The notes: generated by a model from the letters alone, not told the origin. A stretch of DNA of 64,000 nucleotides from Pseudomonas umsongensis (GCF_002236105.1 NZ_NIWU01000001.1:186001-250000), one strand, 5' to 3'; counted from the stretch's first letter, positions 1 to 8,616 are shown. Numbers and translations: made by a program.

Positions 1-1158
1 GCTTTCGAGGGGGGCCATGAAGTGACGCAACCGGTGGCCATCGCCGGGGCGCAAATCGGCGATGCCGTGGCGATCAAGATCAACAGCATGCGCGTCACGT
101 CGCTGGCCACTTCCTCCGGGGTCATGAGCTTTGTCGAGGGGCGCTACAACGGCGATCCGTTCGTCTCCAAGTTCTGCTCCAAATGTGGCACCGAGCATCC
201 GGCCAGCCATGTCGAAGGCATTGGCGAGGACGCGATTCGCTGCAACCACTGTGACGCCGAGGTCAGCGCATTTCGCTTCAGCCACGGCTATGTGATCGTC
301 TTTGACGCGCAGAATCAGGTCAGCCTGACGGTCAACCAGGACATCGCCAACCGACTGGCCGGCAATGCCTCTGAGATGTCGGCGCTGCCGGAATTCGCCG
401 CGCAGCATTCAATCCTGTCCCTGGCCCGCGCCGATATCCCCGGGGTTGCCGCGCCTATGCGGCCGTTCCTTGGAAACATCGGCACCTTGCCGTCCCGAGA
501 CATTCCCGACTCGCACAACTGTGCCGACTTCGGCCAGTACCTGATCAATGCGCCGCACCGTTTCGGCATGACCCGCGAAGAGTTGCACGCGGCCAAGACC
601 GACGGCCACATGGACACCAATTCGGTCCGTGAGGGCTGTGTGTTGATCTGCCCGGTGAAAGTGCCGGGGGCCGGCGTTTACATGGGCGACATGCATGCGC
701 AACAGGGCAACGGCGAGATCGCAGGCCACGCAACCGACTGTTCCGGGGAAACCGAGGTGGTGGTGCAAGTGGTGAAAAACCTGACGCTGGAAGGGCCGAT
801 CCTTCTGCAAAACCTTGATGATCTGCCACCGATGGCGCGCCCGATGGATGCCGGGCAGCGCGCGAAAGTCCGGGAGCTGGGAGAGCGTTGGGGCCAGCAC
901 GAGATCGAACAGAGTGGCCCGATCACCTTCATCGGCAGCGGCGAGAACCTCAATCTGGCGGTGGAAAACGGCTTGACCCGCGCCGCCACCGTCACCGGCC
1001 TGCCTTATGACGAAGTGCTCAATCGCGCCACCATCACCGGCTCCATCGACATCAGTCGCCTGCCAGGCACTGTGCGCGTGACCTTCCTGTGCCCGATGGA
1101 TGTGCTCGATCGCATGGGCATCGGTTATCTGGTGCGCGAGAAATACGACCTGGCGTAA
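1..1158 (+). CDS. Acetamidase/formamidase family protein (5' end outside window)
   Basis: The frame is open from base 1 without a convincing start, so the gene begins upstream; a GTG at 22 lies inside a conserved family stretch and is probably not the start. The family hydrolyses short amides to the carboxylate and ammonia in the cytoplasm. The central segment (AGVYMGDMHAQQGNGEIAG, about residues 215-233 of the visible part) matches the family's conserved metal/active-site region. Unusually, residues about 52-75 carry two CxxC pairs (CSKC and CNHC) separated by about 20 residues, like a zinc ribbon. It is followed by an imperfect hairpin and then the DUF692 gene. The family is clear; the substrate is not. 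Confidence 0.85.
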   Translation, partial: AFEGGHEVTQPVAIAGAQIGDAVAIKINSMRVTSLATSSGVMSFVEGRYNGDPFVSKFCSKCGTEHPASHVEGIGEDAIRCNHCDAEVSAFRFSHGYVIVFDAQNQVSLTVNQDIANRLAGNASEMSALPEFAAQHSILSLARADIPGVAAPMRPFLGNIGTLPSRDIPDSHNCADFGQYLINAPHRFGMTREELHAAKTDGHMDTNSVREGCVLICPVKVPGAGVYMGDMHAQQGNGEIAGHATDCSGETEVVVQVVKNLTLEGPILLQNLDDLPPMARPMDAGQRAKVRELGERWGQHEIEQSGPITFIGSGENLNLAVENGLTRAATVTGLPYDEVLNRATITGSIDISRLPGTVRVTFLCPMDVLDRMGIGYLVREKYDLA

Positions 1159-1167
1159 TGCCCGGAT

Positions 1168-1199
1168 GCGGGTTTGTACCAGAGTGTGTACAGACCCGC
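1168..1199 (+). terminator. Hairpin after the amidase gene
   Basis: Twelve-base arms GCGGGTTTGTAC and GTACAGACCCGC (one mismatch) with an 8-base loop lie 10 bases after the amidase stop. There is no T-run, so this could be a weak terminator or an operator for the next gene. Confidence 0.4.
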
Positions 1200-1302
1200 T
1201 GGCGATACAAGCCTTGCTGTTTTCCGTCGACGCGCTACACAGGCCCGATACATCCCTTCGATTAACTGTGATGACATTCTGACAACCCTTGGGATCGACA
1301 TC

Positions 1303-2142
1303 ATGCAAACCCCTGTCACATCAGCACAGGCCAGCGTCGGGCTCGGCCTGCGTCGCGGTTTGATCAAAGACCTGCTGGCCGCCCCGGCCGGCCATTTCGA
1401 CTTTCTTGAAGTCGCGCCGGAAAACTGGATCGGCATCGGCGGCGCCCATGGCCTGGCGTTTCGAACCCTGGCCGAGCGCTACCCGTTATCCTGCCACGGC
1501 TTGTCCCTGTCCCTGGGCGGGCCATCGCCGCTGGATGTCGAATTCCTGAAAGAGGTGCGGGTCTTCCTCGATCACCACGACGTGCCGCTGTACAGCGAGC
1601 ACTTGAGCTACTGCAGCGACGACGGTCACCTGTATGACCTGTTGCCGTTGCCCTTTACCGAAGAGGCGGTGCATCACGTCGCCGCGCGCATCCGTCAGGC
1701 CCAGGACATTCTCGGCCGCCGCCTGGCGGTGGAAAACGTCTCCTACTATGCCGCACCGCAGCAGGACATGGACGAGGTGACGTTCACCAACGCCGTGCTG
1801 CGTGAAGCCGATTGCGACCTGTTGCTGGACGTCAACAATGTGTACGTCAACTCGATCAACCATGGTTTCGACCCGCGTACGTTCCTGGCCGGGATCGATG
1901 CGAATCGTGTCGTGGCCATGCACATCGCCGGGCATTTCGATGAGTCCGACACCTTGAAAATCGACACCCATGGCGCTTCGGTGAAACCGGCGGTGTGGTC
2001 GTTGCTGGCCCAGGCCTATTCCCGATTTGGCGCGCAACCGACTTTGCTCGAGCGCGATTTCAACTTTCCGGCGTTTTGCGAACTGGTCGCCGAGTTGCAG
2101 ACCATTCGCCGGTTGCAAACCGAGGGGGTCAACCGTGGTTAA
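1303..2142 (+). CDS. DUF692 / MNIO family enzyme (BufB-like)
   Basis: 279-residue TIM-barrel protein of the DUF692 (MbnB/BufB) multinuclear non-heme iron oxidative family, which modifies cysteines of small ribosomally made peptides. Visible signatures are the N-terminal [10 protein letters not shown] and FLEVAPENW, the histidine-rich SEHLSYC segment, the LAVENVSYY strand, [18 protein letters not shown] and the C-terminal [12 protein letters not shown] 1303 is chosen because family members start with this segment; an earlier in-frame start at 1174 would add an unrelated leader. It overlaps the following DUF2063 gene by 8 bases, the usual BufB-BufC arrangement. No cysteine-rich precursor peptide (BufA/DUF2282) is seen just upstream, where one would be expected. 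Confidence 0.85.
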   Translation: MQTPVTSAQASVGLGLRRGLIKDLLAAPAGHFDFLEVAPENWIGIGGAHGLAFRTLAERYPLSCHGLSLSLGGPSPLDVEFLKEVRVFLDHHDVPLYSEHLSYCSDDGHLYDLLPLPFTEEAVHHVAARIRQAQDILGRRLAVENVSYYAAPQQDMDEVTFTNAVLREADCDLLLDVNNVYVNSINHGFDPRTFLAGIDANRVVAMHIAGHFDESDTLKIDTHGASVKPAVWSLLAQAYSRFGAQPTLLERDFNFPAFCELVAELQTIRRLQTEGVNRG

Positions 2143-2893
2143 GCGCACCCTGCAAGAGCAGCAAAACAGTCTGGGGCGCTACGTGCGCGACCCCGAGCGT
2201 TACGCGCCACCGCCGGAAATGGACCCGGCGCGGGCCCAGGTATATCGCGACCTGGTGTTCGCCAACTTGTCGTCATTGATCGGCGGCACCTTTCCGGTAT
2301 TGGTGAAGATTCTCGGCGACACGCAATGGCGGGCGCTGGTGCGGATTTTCCTGCGCGACTACCGAGCCCACACGCCGAAATTCGGCGAAATCGCCCAGGA
2401 GTTTGTCGAGTTTCTGGCCTCTGAGCCTGCGGCGCTGGCTGCTGGCCCCTGGCCGCCGTTCATGGTCGAACTGGCGCACTACGAATGGGTGGAAATGGTC
2501 CTGCAACAATCCGAAGCCGAGCCGTTGCCCGGCGGCGATGTCGATGGGCTGCTGGATTGTCCGTTGCAGGTTTCGCCATTGGCCTGGCCCTTGGCGTATG
2601 CCTGGCCAGTGCAGTTGGTCGGGCCGCATCATCAGCCTGATGCGCCACCGGATCAGCCGACATTGCTGCTGGTGCGTCGGGACCCGGATTTCAGCGTGAA
2701 GTTTTCTGAATTGAGCCCGTTGGCGTTTCGGTTGTTGCAGCGTATCGAGGAATTTCCCGGGCAGACCGGACGTGCGCAGTTGCAGGGATTGGCGGCGGAG
2801 GCGGGGATGACGGAATCGACGGTGTTTATGGACAGTGGGCTGGGGTTGTTGCGGCAGATGCACGGGGAGGGCGTCGTAGGCGTCGTTGCTTGA
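2135..2893 (+). CDS. DUF2063 (BufC-like) DNA-binding-domain-named partner of DUF692
   Basis: 252 residues. The N-terminal half (about residues 5-100, with [16 protein letters not shown] and the RARVYR-like RAQVYRDLV helix) is the DUF2063 domain. These proteins accompany DUF692 enzymes and are thought to present the precursor peptide to them. GTG 2135 is taken as start: it has GAGGGG about 10 bases upstream and overlaps the DUF692 stop, implying translational coupling. Despite the domain's name, DNA binding is not established. The gene ends two bases before a REP-like element that carries an IS. Confidence 0.8.
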   Translation: MVKRTLQEQQNSLGRYVRDPERYAPPPEMDPARAQVYRDLVFANLSSLIGGTFPVLVKILGDTQWRALVRIFLRDYRAHTPKFGEIAQEFVEFLASEPAALAAGPWPPFMVELAHYEWVEMVLQQSEAEPLPGGDVDGLLDCPLQVSPLAWPLAYAWPVQLVGPHHQPDAPPDQPTLLLVRRDPDFSVKFSELSPLAFRLLQRIEEFPGQTGRAQLQGLAAEAGMTESTVFMDSGLGLLRQMHGEGVVGVVA

Positions 2894-3019
2894 TGATCGT
2901 TCCCACGCTCTGCGTGGGAATGCATCCCGTGACGCTCCGCGTCACCATTGCGCAGGACGCCAGCCTTGTGTTGTTAGCGGAACGCGGAGCGTCCCTGGCG
3001 GCATTCCCACGCAGAGCGT

Positions 3020-4308
3020 CACTAGCGTCCGGTAAAAACCGAAGGGGGAGCTTGCTCCCCCTTGCTGTTGGCGGCCGTCAGTCATAATCGGATTTTTCAG
3101 ACTCGATTTTGGCTCATGTTTACCAGCACCCGTTTAGCCCACCTGCTCAGTGCGATCCCGCGCCAGTTCTTTCGGCAATCCACCGAAAGGCACCAGGCTG
3201 ATCGCTACGTCAAACGCTGCACGTCCTGGCAATTGCTGGTGACACTGGTTAGCGGTCATGTAACCCAAGCCTTAAGCCTGCGGTCCTTGGCGACTTTCTC
3301 CGAAACTCTAAGCCCGCATAGCTACCATCTTAAAGCGGGTCCGGTCGCCCGCTCGACCCTGTCGGATGCCTTGAACAAGCGTGACTACCGGCCATTCCAG
3401 GACCTTTGCGAGTTGCTGTTGCGCGGCATCAGCCGCCAGCAGCGCAAAGAAGTCGGTGCCATGGTTAGCCTGCTTGATTCCACGTCGATCACTTTGCGCG
3501 GACCTCACTTCGATGGCTGGACAGCCGCCACGAAAACCCGCATTACGCAGGGCTTGAAAGTACATGTCGGGCTAGATTTGGCGAAGTTGGCCCCGGTGTA
3601 CGTCAACATCACTCCTGCCAACGTCAACGACCTGAGCGATGCACTGGAAATGCCGATTCAGGCCGGCATGACGTATGTCTTTGACAAGGGCTATTGCGAT
3701 TACAACTGGTGGCACCAGTTGCAGACCAAAGGCGCTTTTTTCGTCACCCGCCTGAAGAAAAACGCCAATATCAAAGTGCTGCACAAGCACTCGACCGTAG
3801 CCGAGCAAAGCCCGGTCATGACCGATGAAGTCATTCTATTCGGCAAAAAGCATCTGGGCGGTAAGCGTCTGAATGACTACCGAGAAACGCCGGTAAGACG
3901 CGTGGTGGTTGAGCGCGAGGGACATGCCACGCCGTTAATCCTGGTGACCAACGACTTCGCAAGAACAGCTGAAGAAATCGCGGGCTTGTACAAAGATCGC
4001 TGGAAGATCGAGCTGTTTTTCAAGTGGATCAAGCAACATCTGAAACTCAAACGCTTCTATGCCTTCTCTGAAAACGCCGTGCGCCTGCAGATTTACAGTG
4101 CCTTGATCAGCTACTTGTTACTGCACCTTTTCCATCGTCGCTCAGGATTTACCGGTTCGTTGTTCGAGCTGACGGTTCGCATATCTCACGTCCTGCACGA
4201 ACGGCCCGCTACTCCAGAACTGAGGGATCGACGAAGGCAGGAGCGAGAAAAGCTGAAGGCTGCCCAAGGCAGCCTTCAGCTATGAAACATGTTTACCGGA
4301 CACTAGTG
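3020..4308 (+). mobile_element. IS4-family insertion sequence, 1289 bp
   Basis: Terminal inverted repeats of 17 bases (CACTAGCGTCCGGTAAA on the left; CACTAGTGTCCGGTAAA when the right end is read inward; one mismatch) are flanked by an exact 11-bp direct repeat ACGCAGAGCGT at 3009-3019 and 4309-4319. Target duplications of about 10-13 bp are typical of the IS4 group. A single intact transposase fills the element. Both ends and the duplication are intact, which suggests a recent insertion. Confidence 0.93.
3116..4285 (+). CDS. IS4-family DDE transposase (DUF4372 N-terminus)
   Basis: 389 residues from ATG 3116; a longer reading frame to 3062 exists but lacks family similarity. The N-terminal 70 residues match the DUF4372 domain found on this IS4 subgroup. 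The catalytic core shows the DDE residues in MVSLLDSTSITL, YVFDKGYCDY and YKDRWKIELFFKWIK. The last is an exact IS4 YREK motif (Y-x2-R-x3-E-x6-K). The frame is unbroken, so the enzyme is probably functional. It reads away from the DUF2063 gene and converges with the histidine kinase gene downstream. Confidence 0.93.
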   Translation: MFTSTRLAHLLSAIPRQFFRQSTERHQADRYVKRCTSWQLLVTLVSGHVTQALSLRSLATFSETLSPHSYHLKAGPVARSTLSDALNKRDYRPFQDLCELLLRGISRQQRKEVGAMVSLLDSTSITLRGPHFDGWTAATKTRITQGLKVHVGLDLAKLAPVYVNITPANVNDLSDALEMPIQAGMTYVFDKGYCDYNWWHQLQTKGAFFVTRLKKNANIKVLHKHSTVAEQSPVMTDEVILFGKKHLGGKRLNDYRETPVRRVVVEREGHATPLILVTNDFARTAEEIAGLYKDRWKIELFFKWIKQHLKLKRFYAFSENAVRLQIYSALISYLLLHLFHRRSGFTGSLFELTVRISHVLHERPATPELRDRRRQEREKLKAAQGSLQL

Positions 4309-4337
4309 ACGCAGAGCGTGGGAACGATCAGCAGGTG

Positions 4338-5648
4338 TCACCCACGCAACTTGAGTTCGGCACACAAGCCACCACCCTCGCGATTGCTCAAGGTCAACGA
4401 TCCCCCGATCGCCAACGCCAGCTGTTGCGCGATGGCCAACCCCAACCCGGTACCGCCAGTGCTGCGGTTGCGCGAATTTTCTACGCGGTAGAACGGCTGC
4501 ATGACCTGGGCCAGTTCCGCTTCGGCGATGCCCGGGCCGCGGTCCATGACCTTCACCGACACGCTGCCATCGGCTTTCTTCTCAACCAGCAGTTCCGCAG
4601 CGCCGGCGAATTTGAGCGCGTTGTCCGTCAGGTTCACCAGCACTCGCCGCAGGGCGTGGGGGCGGGTGTCGATGACGCTGGCGCTTTTGCCGCTCAGTTG
4701 CACCTGCTTGCCCATGTCCTGGTAATCGAACACCAGGCTGTCGAGGAACGAGTCCAGGTCGGTGCGTCGACTTTCTTCGGTGGCGCCGTGGACGCTGCGG
4801 GCGTACGCCACGCCTTCTCGCACCAGATGTTCCATCTCGCCCAGGTCGTTCCACAGCTTGTCTTTCTCAACTGAGTCGTCCATGAACTCGGCGCGCAGTT
4901 TCATCCGGGTGATCGGTGTCTGCAGGTCGTGGGAAATCGCCGCCAACAGTTGCATGCGTTCCTTGAGGTAGGCGGCGATGCGTGCCTGCATGGCATTGAA
5001 GGCCTTGGCGGCGTGGGCCACTTCGGTCGGGCCTTTTTCGTCCAGCAGCACCGGGTGGGTGTTGGGGTCGAGGGTGTCCACGGCTTCTGCGAGGCGGGTG
5101 AGGGGGCGGATGGCGATCCTCACGGCCAGCCAGGTGCAGGCAATCATCAGCGCCAATTGCCCGAGCAGCACCATGGGCAGCCAGGGCGACAGCGGCACCA
5201 TCGAGGGCCGCACATCGATGGTCAATGGGCTGCCGTCGGACAGCTTGAGGTGCACCTGGAAGTGCTTCGCAGGCCCGGGAATATCGCTGAAGGTCATCGG
5301 GTAGTCCTTGCCGATGGAATTCTTGATCGAGGTCATGGCAATCGGTGCCTCGGGCATGTCCGTGTCCATGGCGGTGCCGGGTGAACCTTCATTGAGCAGA
5401 TAGCGGTAATTGCGCCGATCCAGTTGCTGCAGCCAACTCGCACGCTCTGGCGCCGGCAGGCGGTCGAGGATGGCGATGGAGGTCGAGACGTCGGTTTCCA
5501 GGTTGCCGAGCATGGTGTTTTTCGAGCTTTCATAGCGCTCGTAGTACTGCGCACCGAAGGACAGCGCCTGGGCGAGGATCAGGCCGATCAGGAAGATCAG
5601 CGACAGTCGCGAAGCCAGGGTGCGGGGCCAGCGCAGCGACAGGTTCAT
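4338..5648 (-). CDS. Sensor histidine kinase (EnvZ/OmpB-like)
   Basis: 436-residue inner-membrane kinase. A first membrane helix spans residues about 13-33, then a periplasmic loop to about 155, a second helix at about 157-178 and a HAMP segment. The phosphoacceptor box is AAISHDLQTPITRMK, followed by the N box NLTDNALKFAG, then DRGPGI and GGTGLGLAI ATP-binding motifs. It overlaps the response regulator gene by four bases (ATGA), so the two are translationally coupled. The periplasmic domain is not one I can assign to a ligand. The stimulus is unknown; the neighbours (small periplasmic proteins, DipZ) suggest envelope redox or metal stress. Confidence 0.92.
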   Translation of the reverse strand: MNLSLRWPRTLASRLSLIFLIGLILAQALSFGAQYYERYESSKNTMLGNLETDVSTSIAILDRLPAPERASWLQQLDRRNYRYLLNEGSPGTAMDTDMPEAPIAMTSIKNSIGKDYPMTFSDIPGPAKHFQVHLKLSDGSPLTIDVRPSMVPLSPWLPMVLLGQLALMIACTWLAVRIAIRPLTRLAEAVDTLDPNTHPVLLDEKGPTEVAHAAKAFNAMQARIAAYLKERMQLLAAISHDLQTPITRMKLRAEFMDDSVEKDKLWNDLGEMEHLVREGVAYARSVHGATEESRRTDLDSFLDSLVFDYQDMGKQVQLSGKSASVIDTRPHALRRVLVNLTDNALKFAGAAELLVEKKADGSVSVKVMDRGPGIAEAELAQVMQPFYRVENSRNRSTGGTGLGLAIAQQLALAIGGSLTLSNREGGGLCAELKLRG

Positions 5649-6385
5649 GCTGGCGCCCCGACGATTTCCACCGGCAGGGAAAACACGTAGCCCTCGCTGC
5701 GTACGGTCTTGATGTAGGCCGGCTCGCGGGCGTCGTCCAACAGGCGCTGGCGCAGGCGACTGACCAGCAGGTCGATGGAACGATCGAACAGGTCGGCGTC
5801 GCGGCCCTGGGTCAGGTTGAGCAATTGGTCGCGATTGAGCACCCGTTGCGGATGATCGAGGAACACCCGCAGCAACCGATATTCGGCACCGCTGAGGGCG
5901 ACCATGGTGCCGTCGCCATCGAGCAGGTGCCGGGCGGACGTGTCCAGGCGCCAGCGACCGAAGGCCAGCAAGCGGCTGGATTCGGTCACCACCAGGTTCG
6001 GTGGCAACATGCGCGTGCGGCGCAATACGGCGTTGATCCGCGCCAGCAGTTCACGGGCGGCGAAGGGCTTGACCAGGTAGTCGTCGGCGCCCATTTCCAG
6101 GCCGATGATGCGGTCGGTTTCGTCGTTGCGCGCGGTGAGCATCAACACCGGCGTGGCCTTGTGTTTGCCGGCGCGCAACTCGCGGCAGAGCATCAGGCCG
6201 TCGTCGCCCGGCATCATGATGTCCAGCACGATCAGGTCCACCGGCGTGGATTCAAGGAAGCTGCGCATCTGCCTTCCATCGGCCACGACCGTGGTGCGCA
6301 GGCCGTTTTTCTTCAGGTAGTTGCCCACCAGCTCGCGTATCTCGCGGTCATCGTCAACGATGAGAATGTGATCGACGTGCTCCAT
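5645..6385 (-). CDS. OmpR-family response regulator
   Basis: 246 residues. The receiver domain has the acidic pocket (VDDD, residues 10-13), phosphoacceptor Asp55 in LIVLDIMMPG, and the conserved lysine in YLVKPFAARELL. The C-terminal winged helix (about residues 150-238, ending in YIKTVRSEGYVFS) is of the OmpR/PhoB type, which binds tandem direct repeats about 10-11 bp apart. It is first in the operon with the downstream kinase. The promoter region at 6386-6679 separates it from the divergent DUF2790 gene and contains TGTATC repeats at 10-bp spacing that could be its own binding sites. Confidence 0.93.
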   Translation of the reverse strand: MEHVDHILIVDDDREIRELVGNYLKKNGLRTTVVADGRQMRSFLESTPVDLIVLDIMMPGDDGLMLCRELRAGKHKATPVLMLTARNDETDRIIGLEMGADDYLVKPFAARELLARINAVLRRTRMLPPNLVVTESSRLLAFGRWRLDTSARHLLDGDGTMVALSGAEYRLLRVFLDHPQRVLNRDQLLNLTQGRDADLFDRSIDLLVSRLRQRLLDDAREPAYIKTVRSEGYVFSLPVEIVGAPA

Positions 6386-6466
6386 GGGGACTTGCCTCTG
6401 TCAGTGGGGGATATCGCACAGTCTATCGAGCCTTGGCCCGCTCGCCCGCCGTCCTTTGTATTGCAG

Positions 6467-6540
6467 TGTATCTGTCCTGTCAGCGGATACATACCGAGGC
6501 AAAAACGGCCATTTCCAGGGGTTTTGTATCCCTCTGTATC
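6467..6540. promoter_or_regulatory. TGTATC repeat cluster, candidate response-regulator operator
   Basis: In the divergent promoter between the response regulator and the DUF2790 gene, TGTATC occurs at 6467, inverted at 6486-6491, and as two direct copies at 6525 and 6535, exactly 10 bp apart. Related GATAC words follow around 6553 and 6596. Direct repeats at one helical turn are typical OmpR-family sites. The assignment to the adjacent regulator is inference. Otherwise the 294-base gap holds no gene. Confidence 0.4.
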
Positions 6541-6679
6541 GCGCAGCGGTCCAGATACTTACCGATTTACACGCGCCGGTTCCCGACACATACGGGATAC
6601 CTCGCAGGCTTCTAATAGGTTCCATCGAGGCAAACCCAAGCGCCTCTACCCACAAACGATGAACCTTGAGGAAACCGCC

Positions 6680-6943
6680 ATGAACACCAAAGCCATCTAC
6701 GCCGCTTGCCTGTTTGCCGCCCTGAACATATGCACCTTGTCGGCCCGCGCCGAAGCTGATGTTACCCCGATGAGCTACAGCTATGGCTCGCACCTGGACA
6801 TCAAGAAAGTGCTGTCGCTGAAACAGGACTCTGCGCCTTCCTGCGGTGTGGTGAATGCCCAGTTGACCTACCTGGATTCCCAGAGCAAGACCCAGGTCCT
6901 GGACTACCGCAAATTGGCTGACAACTGCAATTCGGACAACTGA
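6680..6943 (+). CDS. DUF2790 small periplasmic protein
   Basis: 87 residues. A Sec signal peptide (MNTKAIYAACLFAALNICTLSARA, cleaved about residue 24) is followed by the compact DUF2790 domain with SYSYGSHLDIKKVLSLK, the CGVVNAQLTYLDSQ strand and a second cysteine in LADNC, so one disulfide is possible. ATG 6680 has GAGGAA upstream. Proteins of this family are common in Pseudomonas next to two-component systems, and some are reported as metal-responsive; I recall but cannot verify a copper link for PtrA of P. aeruginosa. It is divergent from the response regulator and probably controlled by it. The biochemical role is unknown. Confidence 0.8.
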   Translation: MNTKAIYAACLFAALNICTLSARAEADVTPMSYSYGSHLDIKKVLSLKQDSAPSCGVVNAQLTYLDSQSKTQVLDYRKLADNCNSDN

Positions 6944-6986
6944 GTCCGGCGAACACCCATTGCCCTTTGAAGACAGGAACACAGCC

Positions 6987-7241
6987 ATGAACACCATCAG
7001 CCGATTCTTGACCGCCATTGCCTTTTCCGTCGCCGGTGCCGCGGCCCATGCCAGCGCCGCAGTAGAGCAAAACGCTTGCGGCAGCAGCACCTGCTTTCAA
7101 CTGACGCCGGTGGCGCAGAAGGGCGCTGACGCCTTCCTCGCCGAGGACGGCTACAACCGCACGCCTCAGGGGCAAGTGGTGGCAGAAAACGGCGCCAGTC
7201 ACACGTCTCAGGGCAAGTGGCTGGAAGAACACAACGCGTGA
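6987..7241 (+). CDS. Small secreted protein of unknown function
   Basis: 84 residues with a clear signal peptide (about residues 1-24, ending AAAHASA). The mature part holds a CGSSTC pair and two similar hydrophilic segments, NRTPQGQVVAENGASHTSQG, then KWLEEHNA. I do not recognise a family. It starts 44 bases after the DUF2790 stop with AGACAGGA upstream, so it probably shares that transcript. The CxxxxC pair and the downstream membrane thiol-disulfide protein make a periplasmic redox or metal role conceivable, but nothing in the sequence proves it. Confidence 0.65.
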   Translation: MNTISRFLTAIAFSVAGAAAHASAAVEQNACGSSTCFQLTPVAQKGADAFLAEDGYNRTPQGQVVAENGASHTSQGKWLEEHNA

Positions 7242-7263
7242 ATCCAGAACACCACCGATCCAT

Positions 7264-7352
7264 GTGGGAGTGAGCCTGCTAGCGAAGGCTGAGGGTCAGT
7301 CGGCAGCGATTTTGAATGTGCTGACCTCTTCGCGAGCAGGCTCGCTCCCACA
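7264..7352. repeat. REP doublet (inverted pair)
   Basis: TGTGGGAGTGAGCCTGCT at the left and its near-complement AGCAGGCTCGCTCCCACA at the right enclose about 50 bp. This is the common Pseudomonas REP pair arrangement. It separates the small secreted protein gene from dipZ. Confidence 0.8.
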
Positions 7353-7397
7353 GGGGACGGGTGTGAATTGCCCCCCTCTATTTGCAAGGTGATCTCC

Positions 7398-8612
7398 ATG
7401 TTACTCATCGCTTTCATGGGCGGCATATTGACCGTCCTCAGCCCGTGCATCCTGCCGGTCGTTCCCTTCCTGTTCGCCGGGGCCGACCGCACGCGTTCCT
7501 CGATCCTGCTGACCCTGGGTGGCATGGCCCTGACGTTTGCCCTGATCTCCAGTCTGGCGGTGGTCAGCAGTGAATGGGTGATCCAGGCCAGCAACACCGG
7601 CCGTCATGTGGCACTGATCGTGATGGTGGTGTTCGCCCTGTCGCTGATTTCCGCACGGGTCGGCGACTGGTTGGCGCGTCCATTCGTGGCGCTGGGCAAT
7701 CGCATCGACCCCAACAGCCGCACAATGTCCGGCCCGCTGAGTTCGATCATGATTGGTGTCGCTACCGGCCTGCTCTGGGCACCCTGCGCCGGGCCGATCC
7801 TCGGGGTGATTCTCACCAGCGCGATGCTGCAGGGCGCGAACGCCGGGACCAGTCTGTTGCTGGTGGCCTACGGCCTGGGTAGCGCGTTGTCGTTGGGCAC
7901 CTTGATCTTCGCCGGTCGTGGCCTGGTCAATCGCTTGAAACCGTCGATCCCGGTCACTGGCTGGTTGCGTCGCGGTGCCGGTGTGGCGGTGTTGGCCGGC
8001 GCAGCGGTGATTGCCACCGGAGCAAATGATGTGCTGCTGGCCAACACCTCGTCGCAAGGTATCAGCAGCGTCGAAAAAGGCTTGTTGGAAACCGTGCCGA
8101 AAGTCGTCGATTACTTCGTCAGCAAGGTCAAGGCCGAGTCCATGGACAACGCCCAAGGCGCGATGCCGTCGCTGGCCGGTGCGGTGGAGTGGGTCAACTC
8201 GCCAGCGCTGACCAACGAATCGCTCAAGGGCAAAGTGGTGCTGGTGGACTTCTGGACCTTCGACTGCATCAACTGCAAGCACACCCTGCCGTACGTCAAG
8301 GACTGGGCGAAGAAGTATGAAAAAGACGGCCTGGTGGTGATCGGTGTGCACACCCCGGAGTACGGGTTCGAACGCATCATCGACAACGTCCGGGACAAGG
8401 TGAAGGAATACGGCATCACCTACCCGGTAGCGATCGACAACAACTATGCGATCTGGCGCAACTTCGACAACCAGTACTGGCCTGCCCACTACCTGATCGA
8501 TGCGAAGGGCCAGGTGCGGTACACGCACTTTGGTGAAGGTAGTTATGACACTCAGGAGAAGATGATCCAGCAATTGCTTGAAGAGGCGAAGACCGCTGTT
8601 CCAGCGGCTTGA
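7398..8612 (+). CDS. DipZ-like protein: CcdA/DsbD membrane domain fused to thioredoxin domain
   Basis: 404 residues. The N-terminal two-thirds is a CcdA/DsbD-type bundle of membrane helices with its two redox cysteines in SPCILPVVPF (Cys17) and WAPCAGPILG. The C-terminal part (about residues 270-400) is a periplasmic TlpA/AhpC-like thioredoxin fold with the active site TFDCINCKHTLP. Such proteins carry electrons from cytoplasmic thioredoxin across the inner membrane to periplasmic thiols. ATG 7398 is preferred over a start ten codons upstream because the hydrophobic helix begins there. It stands apart from the small-protein genes, with a REP between, and is closed by a long hairpin. Confidence 0.88.
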   Translation: MLLIAFMGGILTVLSPCILPVVPFLFAGADRTRSSILLTLGGMALTFALISSLAVVSSEWVIQASNTGRHVALIVMVVFALSLISARVGDWLARPFVALGNRIDPNSRTMSGPLSSIMIGVATGLLWAPCAGPILGVILTSAMLQGANAGTSLLLVAYGLGSALSLGTLIFAGRGLVNRLKPSIPVTGWLRRGAGVAVLAGAAVIATGANDVLLANTSSQGISSVEKGLLETVPKVVDYFVSKVKAESMDNAQGAMPSLAGAVEWVNSPALTNESLKGKVVLVDFWTFDCINCKHTLPYVKDWAKKYEKDGLVVIGVHTPEYGFERIIDNVRDKVKEYGITYPVAIDNNYAIWRNFDNQYWPAHYLIDAKGQVRYTHFGEGSYDTQEKMIQQLLEEAKTAVPAA

Positions 8613-8616
8613 AGTC

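Larger units (their letters stand above)
2895..4329. repeat. REP-like nested palindrome, interrupted by an IS
   Basis: Bases 2895-3019 and 4320-4329 are the two parts of one element. It starts with GATCGTTCCCACGC and ends with the complementary GCGTGGGAACGATC once the IS and one target duplication are removed, leaving about 135 bp. Inside are smaller hairpins such as GTGACGCTCCGCGTCAC. This type of intergenic element is widespread in fluorescent pseudomonads. The IS entered its right outer arm. Confidence 0.75.

Noticed and set aside
409..1308. Long minus-strand frame antisense to the amidase gene
   Set aside because: It mirrors the GC-rich codon structure of the plus-strand gene, has no family features and no ribosome site.
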